Assembly (NCBI GenBank): GCA_030609665.1 | Contig: JAUWBW010000071.1 | Location: 1-8,564 of the forward strand | Source: Methanosarcinaceae archaeon | GTDB taxonomy: Archaea > Halobacteriota > Methanosarcinia > Methanosarcinales > Methanosarcinaceae | Direction of reading: 5' to 3' | DNA length: 8,564 bases | In this document: piece by piece, positions 5,539-8,564 of the stretch | Numbering within the stretch: position 1 is the first letter of the stretch | Layout: every line of letters begins with the position of its first letter | Program-made: the position numbers and the translations under genes | Notes under the pieces: generated by a model | Databases searched by the model: none | What the model was told of the DNA's origin: nothing | What the model saw: only the letters and a program-made list of their open reading frames with translations

Positions 5539-5778
5539 ATGGTTTCAAAATCAAATATTAGTTTCATTGCATGTGTCATTACCGTTGTATTTGTATTATT
5601 GCTCATGGGTTTAGTGTCAACATATAATACACCGAACACATCGCTTCCATTAATGACGGGTATCGAATATGAACTACTTGGTTTGCTCAAGCTTGGTCTG
5701 ACACTTATTGTTGTGTGTGGAGCATGCTTCCTGACATTCCTTACATTAATTGTACATCTTAGACTTATTAGAAATTAG
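5539..5778 (+). CDS. Small two-helix membrane protein upstream of cytochrome b
   Basis: A 79-residue protein with two predicted membrane helices: about residues 7-28 (FIACVITVVFVLLLMGL) and 46-74 (LLGLLKLGLTLIVVCGACFLTFLTLI). The loop between them is about 20 residues. Lysine at the N-terminus and arginines at the C-terminus put both ends inside by the positive-inside rule. It has no heme motif; two Cys lie in the helices. The start at 5539 is chosen from the AGGAG at 5527-5531 (5536 is the alternative). It is 11 bp before the cytochrome b gene and so probably translated with it. It could be a small accessory subunit that stabilises the cytochrome b. No family recognised. Confidence 0.7.
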   Translation: MVSKSNISFIACVITVVFVLLLMGLVSTYNTPNTSLPLMTGIEYELLGLLKLGLTLIVVCGACFLTFLTLIVHLRLIRN

Positions 5779-5789
5779 TGAGGTGAACC

Positions 5790-6467
5790 ATGTCAGCTAA
5801 GATGATAGAACGTTTTTCAGAAGCACAGATTGGAGCACATACCGTGTGCGCCCTCTCGATCATGATACTGTATATTACAGGAATTTCACTTATATTTCCC
5901 AGGGAACTCGGATGGATTCCGGAACTTATAGGTCTTTCAAAGATGATGTACATTCACCGGGTTGCCGGGGTTGCACTCATTGCATCAGCATTATATTATA
6001 CAATTTATTTTGCACTCTATCTGGCATTTATCGATTTTTCGCCATTGAAGAATGTACTTCCTGGTCTCCATGACGGTAAGGCCGCTGTAAATGATATATT
6101 ATATTCATTCCACATCGGAAAGCAACCCGAAGGATACCGCAAGTACAACTGGCTTGAAAAAGTCGATATTTTCAGTGTTGCGATCTTTGATGCTTTGATC
6201 ATGGGAGTTACAGGAATTGTTATCTGGATACCATGGTTTTTCACATCAATTCTACCTAAATCGATAATACTTTCCCTGAAGTTTGTACACGGCAGTTTTG
6301 CGATACTGAGTTTAGCCGGTATTTTGCTGCATTTCTATGTGGTGCATCTCACACCAGCGCGCTTCCCGGTTGACAAGACAATGTTCACAGGATATATGGA
6401 TGCGCATGAAGTCCAGCATGAATATACGCAATGGTATGATGAGGTTATGGAAGGTGATTCCAAATGA
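5790..6467 (+). CDS. Di-heme cytochrome b, formate dehydrogenase gamma-subunit type
   Basis: A 225-residue integral membrane cytochrome with four predicted helices (about 17-37, 56-80, 126-150, 164-188). His17, His56, His167 and His181 fit the four axial heme ligands of E. coli FdnI (recalled as His18, 57, 155 and 169), with the same 39-residue and 14-residue spacings. The motif YIHRVAG at helix 2 and the tail FTGYMDAHEVQHEYTQWYDEV also match the FdnI/HyaC-type family. Such proteins carry electrons between a cytoplasmic or outside partner and membrane quinone. No iron-sulfur or molybdopterin partner is encoded here; the neighbours are small membrane proteins and MmcA, so exchange between methanophenazine and MmcA is the likely role (inference). 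GAGGTGA precedes the ATG. It overlaps the next gene by four bases (ATGA). Confidence 0.9.
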   Translation: MSAKMIERFSEAQIGAHTVCALSIMILYITGISLIFPRELGWIPELIGLSKMMYIHRVAGVALIASALYYTIYFALYLAFIDFSPLKNVLPGLHDGKAAVNDILYSFHIGKQPEGYRKYNWLEKVDIFSVAIFDALIMGVTGIVIWIPWFFTSILPKSIILSLKFVHGSFAILSLAGILLHFYVVHLTPARFPVDKTMFTGYMDAHEVQHEYTQWYDEVMEGDSK

Positions 6468-6829
6468 GTCATAAGAAAAATCCATTAAGAATCTTTGGGA
6501 TAATACTTGCCATAGTTGCTTTGGTGTCCCTTATATATGTGTACCTGTGCATGTCATACACATACATCATGCACACGAACATACTTCTACCGATCATTGA
6601 GTGGCAGACTATTATAGACCCTGCAATTATAACACCGGATCTGACGAAATCGAATATAATGGATCATGAAGTTATCGCCACGATTGGTAAAGTCGGATTG
6701 AATATTGCAATGTTCCTTGTCTTGACACAGATCATTGCTATGGTGCTGGGCCTTATAAAACCAATGTTCAATTATTTCTCAAAGAGAAAACATCCTATGT
6801 ACGACCCGGATAAGGCGGTTGATTATTAA
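6464..6829 (+). CDS. Small two-helix membrane protein downstream of cytochrome b
   Basis: A 121-residue protein with helices at about 9-33 (FGIILAIVALVSLIYVYL) and 71-97 (IGKVGLNIAMFLVLTQII). A 37-residue loop lies between them, probably outside, since KK near the N-terminus and SKRKH after helix 2 mark inside ends. Several His residues (36, 68 and 110) are present but there is no CXXCH. The start overlaps the cytochrome b stop as ATGA and has AGGTGAT upstream inside that gene, so translation is coupled; this suggests a partner subunit of cytochrome b. Its topology repeats that of the 79-residue protein on the other side. No family recognised. The gap to the multiheme cytochrome is 15 bp. Confidence 0.78.
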   Translation: MSHKKNPLRIFGIILAIVALVSLIYVYLCMSYTYIMHTNILLPIIEWQTIIDPAIITPDLTKSNIMDHEVIATIGKVGLNIAMFLVLTQIIAMVLGLIKPMFNYFSKRKHPMYDPDKAVDY

Positions 6830-6844
6830 CAGGTGGTTTGAAAG

Positions 6845-8359
6845 ATGAATGGATTAGTAATAAAAACAGCAGTTATTATTGTTATATTGATTCTCGGTGT
6901 CCATATGGGTAACTTGGGACACAGCGGGAATCAGGCCACTGCTCCGCACTATCTGAGCGATGGACGGTGGGACGATCTTCAATGTGGCGGCTGTCATGGA
7001 AATGCATACGATGACGTTGTAGCATCTTACCACGTACAGCGGGCAGGAGATTTCGAAGACAGTATGTACAATGGCATGTCGTACCTCACAAGGTTTGAGA
7101 TTGAACCTGGCAGTGAAGACGACTGGGCAAAGTTATACATGAATTATCATCCCGGCGGCGGACCGCTTGAAACGATCGATGGTGGCGAAGGTATAGACGT
7201 TGATTGTAATATTTGCCATGACCCGACCGGAATGTATGATTGGGATGCACGTGGCAGGGCTATTGCAGAAGGCAGATACACAGAAGCAAACTTTGATGCG
7301 GTAGAAGCTATTCTGACAAGTCAACCTGTGTCTTATGGTGTTTCAACAACCCGGACTTGTGCATACACATGCCATTCGGGTGATTCCAAAAAGACCGGGG
7401 TTAAATGGACCCAGAGTGATTATGATCAATATGATGCACATGCCAGCCATTCGGTAGAATGCTCTGAATGTCATATTACAAGGGATCACCAGATCGGTAG
7501 GGGCGGTGTATCAGATCCTGCTAACAGCAGTGAAGCTATGAAGGAATGTATTGATTGTCATGAGGGTATTAGCCATGGCATGGTAATTGATGGAGCGCAC
7601 TATGGTGTGGTTGCATGTGATGGTTGTCACATACCCATGCTTCCGGCAGAAACTGTACTCGAATCTGTTAACTGGGCAAACGGTGTGAAGGAAGAGATAT
7701 ACAAGGATTCCGAGATCAGACCTGTACTTGGATGGTCTGATGGAATGGATAATGGTAAACTTCCGGTTCCGGATAGCAAGGATGATCCTAATGTAAAACT
7801 GGTACCGTTTAATATTATCACTGTAACTTGGTGGGATGCAGGCATCAATGCTGATGTCAGGTTGAATCCGGACACCAGTACAGCCATCGGTAATCCGATC
7901 GCACTGGCTGATGTGAAGGCAGCAGATGCTGACAATGACGGTGAAGTTTCGTCTGATGAGATACACGCATACGATGGCGACAATAATGGTCAGCCAGATT
8001 ATCCAAATGCAGTCTTGCGTCAGCAGGATCTGTACTTCAGGGTCAGTCATAATATAGCCAGCACAAAAGTCGGTCTGGCAGCTCCGTTGACCTGCGGCGA
8101 TTGTCACTGTGCATCTGGAACATCTACTCTGGACAGTATCCACTTCACCGCAGAGTCGATCGAGTGCACGATATGTCATGAATACAGACCTCCAGTAGAT
8201 TGGTTAGCTCTGGGTTATGATGCAGATCCTGCATCTCCAGGGGATTACTCTGTATTGTCGATCGAAGTGGAAAAATATGATCCTCGACCAAAACCAGTAG
8301 AGGTTGAGGGCAATCCGGCATTGGTGGGAAATTCAAATGACCTGACAGGAGAACAGTAA
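6845..8359 (+). CDS. mmcA: Multiheme c-type cytochrome, MmcA-like (seven CXXCH plus one CX3CH)
   Basis: A 504-residue exported cytochrome. A hydrophobic N-terminus (about residues 4-19) acts as signal or uncleaved anchor. Canonical CXXCH sites start at Cys47, 121, 206, 235, 258, 417 and 441. A CX3CH (Cys172 to His177, CAYTCH) makes a probable eighth heme. Hemes 3-6 cluster at 172-262; hemes 7-8 follow a 155-residue domain without hemes that contains a perfect EF-hand-type loop at 361-372 (D361, D363, D365, G366, V368, E372). Cys422, right after His421, is the only cysteine outside heme motifs. In M. acetivorans the gene in this position, directly before rnfC, is mmcA, a cytochrome with both CXXCH and CX3CH sites that passes electrons between Rnf, methanophenazine and outside acceptors. 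That function is inferred here from position and type. The rnfC start lies one base past its stop. Confidence 0.9.
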   Translation: MNGLVIKTAVIIVILILGVHMGNLGHSGNQATAPHYLSDGRWDDLQCGGCHGNAYDDVVASYHVQRAGDFEDSMYNGMSYLTRFEIEPGSEDDWAKLYMNYHPGGGPLETIDGGEGIDVDCNICHDPTGMYDWDARGRAIAEGRYTEANFDAVEAILTSQPVSYGVSTTRTCAYTCHSGDSKKTGVKWTQSDYDQYDAHASHSVECSECHITRDHQIGRGGVSDPANSSEAMKECIDCHEGISHGMVIDGAHYGVVACDGCHIPMLPAETVLESVNWANGVKEEIYKDSEIRPVLGWSDGMDNGKLPVPDSKDDPNVKLVPFNIITVTWWDAGINADVRLNPDTSTAIGNPIALADVKAADADNDGEVSSDEIHAYDGDNNGQPDYPNAVLRQQDLYFRVSHNIASTKVGLAAPLTCGDCHCASGTSTLDSIHFTAESIECTICHEYRPPVDWLALGYDADPASPGDYSVLSIEVEKYDPRPKPVEVEGNPALVGNSNDLTGEQ

Positions 8360-8360
8360 C

Positions 8361-8564
8361 ATGGGAAGTAACTATAATAATCTGGAAACGATCAGCTTTC
8401 TGAAGAAACTTCCGGAAGATGTTGTGATACCGTTACGTCAGCACAAAGGAGCACCATGCAAACCTCTGGTCTCGGTGGGTGACACCGTTCTTGCCGGACA
8501 GCAGATAGGTGAAGCAGTGGGTCCAGGATCCGCGCCGGTACACGCAAGCGTTTCCGGAACTGTG
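8361..8564 (+). CDS. rnfC: RnfC, electron transport complex subunit C, N-terminal part (runs off the right edge)
   Basis: The first 68 codons are present. IPLRQHKGAPCKPLVSVGD (about 23-41), GQQIGEAVG and SAPVHASVSGTV form the N-terminal barrel-sandwich domain of RnfC. RnfC is the peripheral subunit at the cytoplasmic face carrying the [4Fe-4S] and flavin sites, which lie beyond the window. Rnf in methanogens oxidises ferredoxin and pumps Na+. The ATG is one base past the mmcA stop and is preceded by AGGAG (8347-8351), so it is co-translated with mmcA. The family residue after GAP, often Ala, is Cys here (Cys33). The remaining Rnf subunits should follow to the right. Confidence 0.93.
   Translation, partial: MGSNYNNLETISFLKKLPEDVVIPLRQHKGAPCKPLVSVGDTVLAGQQIGEAVGPGSAPVHASVSGTV

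Noticed and set aside
5229..5690. Open 153-codon minus-strand frame across the first two operon genes
   Set aside because: Runs against the operon and covers the real ribosome binding site at 5527-5531; no recognisable motif.
7511..8179. Open 222-codon frame antisense to the multiheme cytochrome
   Set aside because: Shadow of the real gene; the opposite frame carries the heme motifs and the operon spacing, and the antisense product shows no family signature.
1..8564. CRISPR array, tRNA or rRNA genes, transposase
   Set aside because: No regularly spaced repeats, no cloverleaf or rRNA-like stretch, and no transposase or integrase motif found on reading both strands.

Overview
The window looks like a methanogenic or methane-oxidising archaeon of the Methanosarcinales. 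An eight-heme c-type cytochrome of the MmcA type sits directly upstream of rnfC, there is an archaeal DacZ-type diadenylate cyclase and a ThpR RNA phosphodiesterase, and ribosome binding sites are of the GAGGTGA type with archaeal TATA boxes. The link of Rnf with a multiheme cytochrome c is known from Methanosarcina acetivorans and related ANME archaea. The extra b-type cytochrome ahead of mmcA points away from the plain M. acetivorans layout and perhaps towards an ANME-2-like lineage, but this assignment is inference.

Layout. 1-110 (-): N-terminus of prephenate dehydratase, running off the left edge. 328-1024 (+): wreck of a cobalt/nickel ECF transporter operon, in which the first 16 codons of cbiM are joined to a cbiQ lacking its N-terminus and carrying a late frameshift. 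1025-1339: non-coding, with short repeats. 1340-2212 (-): dacZ. 2384-2932 (+): thpR, divergent from dacZ across an AT-rich promoter region with a repeated 11-mer. 2949-3992 (-): apbE, a lipoprotein FAD:protein FMN transferase. 4096-4581 (-): trmO, between hairpin-like elements that look somewhat like integron attC sites. 4701-4817 (-): possible 38-codon ORF. 5104-8564 (+): one tight operon encoding a soluble unknown protein, a small two-helix membrane protein, a di-heme cytochrome b of the formate dehydrogenase gamma type, a second small two-helix membrane protein, the multiheme cytochrome c, and the start of rnfC, which runs off the right edge.

How the genes work together. Rnf couples ferredoxin oxidation to Na+ export and passes electrons through covalently bound FMN to MmcA. 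ApbE, encoded nearby on the other strand, is the enzyme type that attaches that FMN. The cytochrome b keeps all four heme-ligand histidines of the FdnI fold but has no iron-sulfur partner gene beside it. The simplest reading is that cytochrome b plus its small membrane partners connects the methanophenazine pool to the MmcA/Rnf cytochrome c. This is the most interesting system in the window. The left half is ordinary housekeeping plus decayed transporter genes and possibly mobile cassette DNA.
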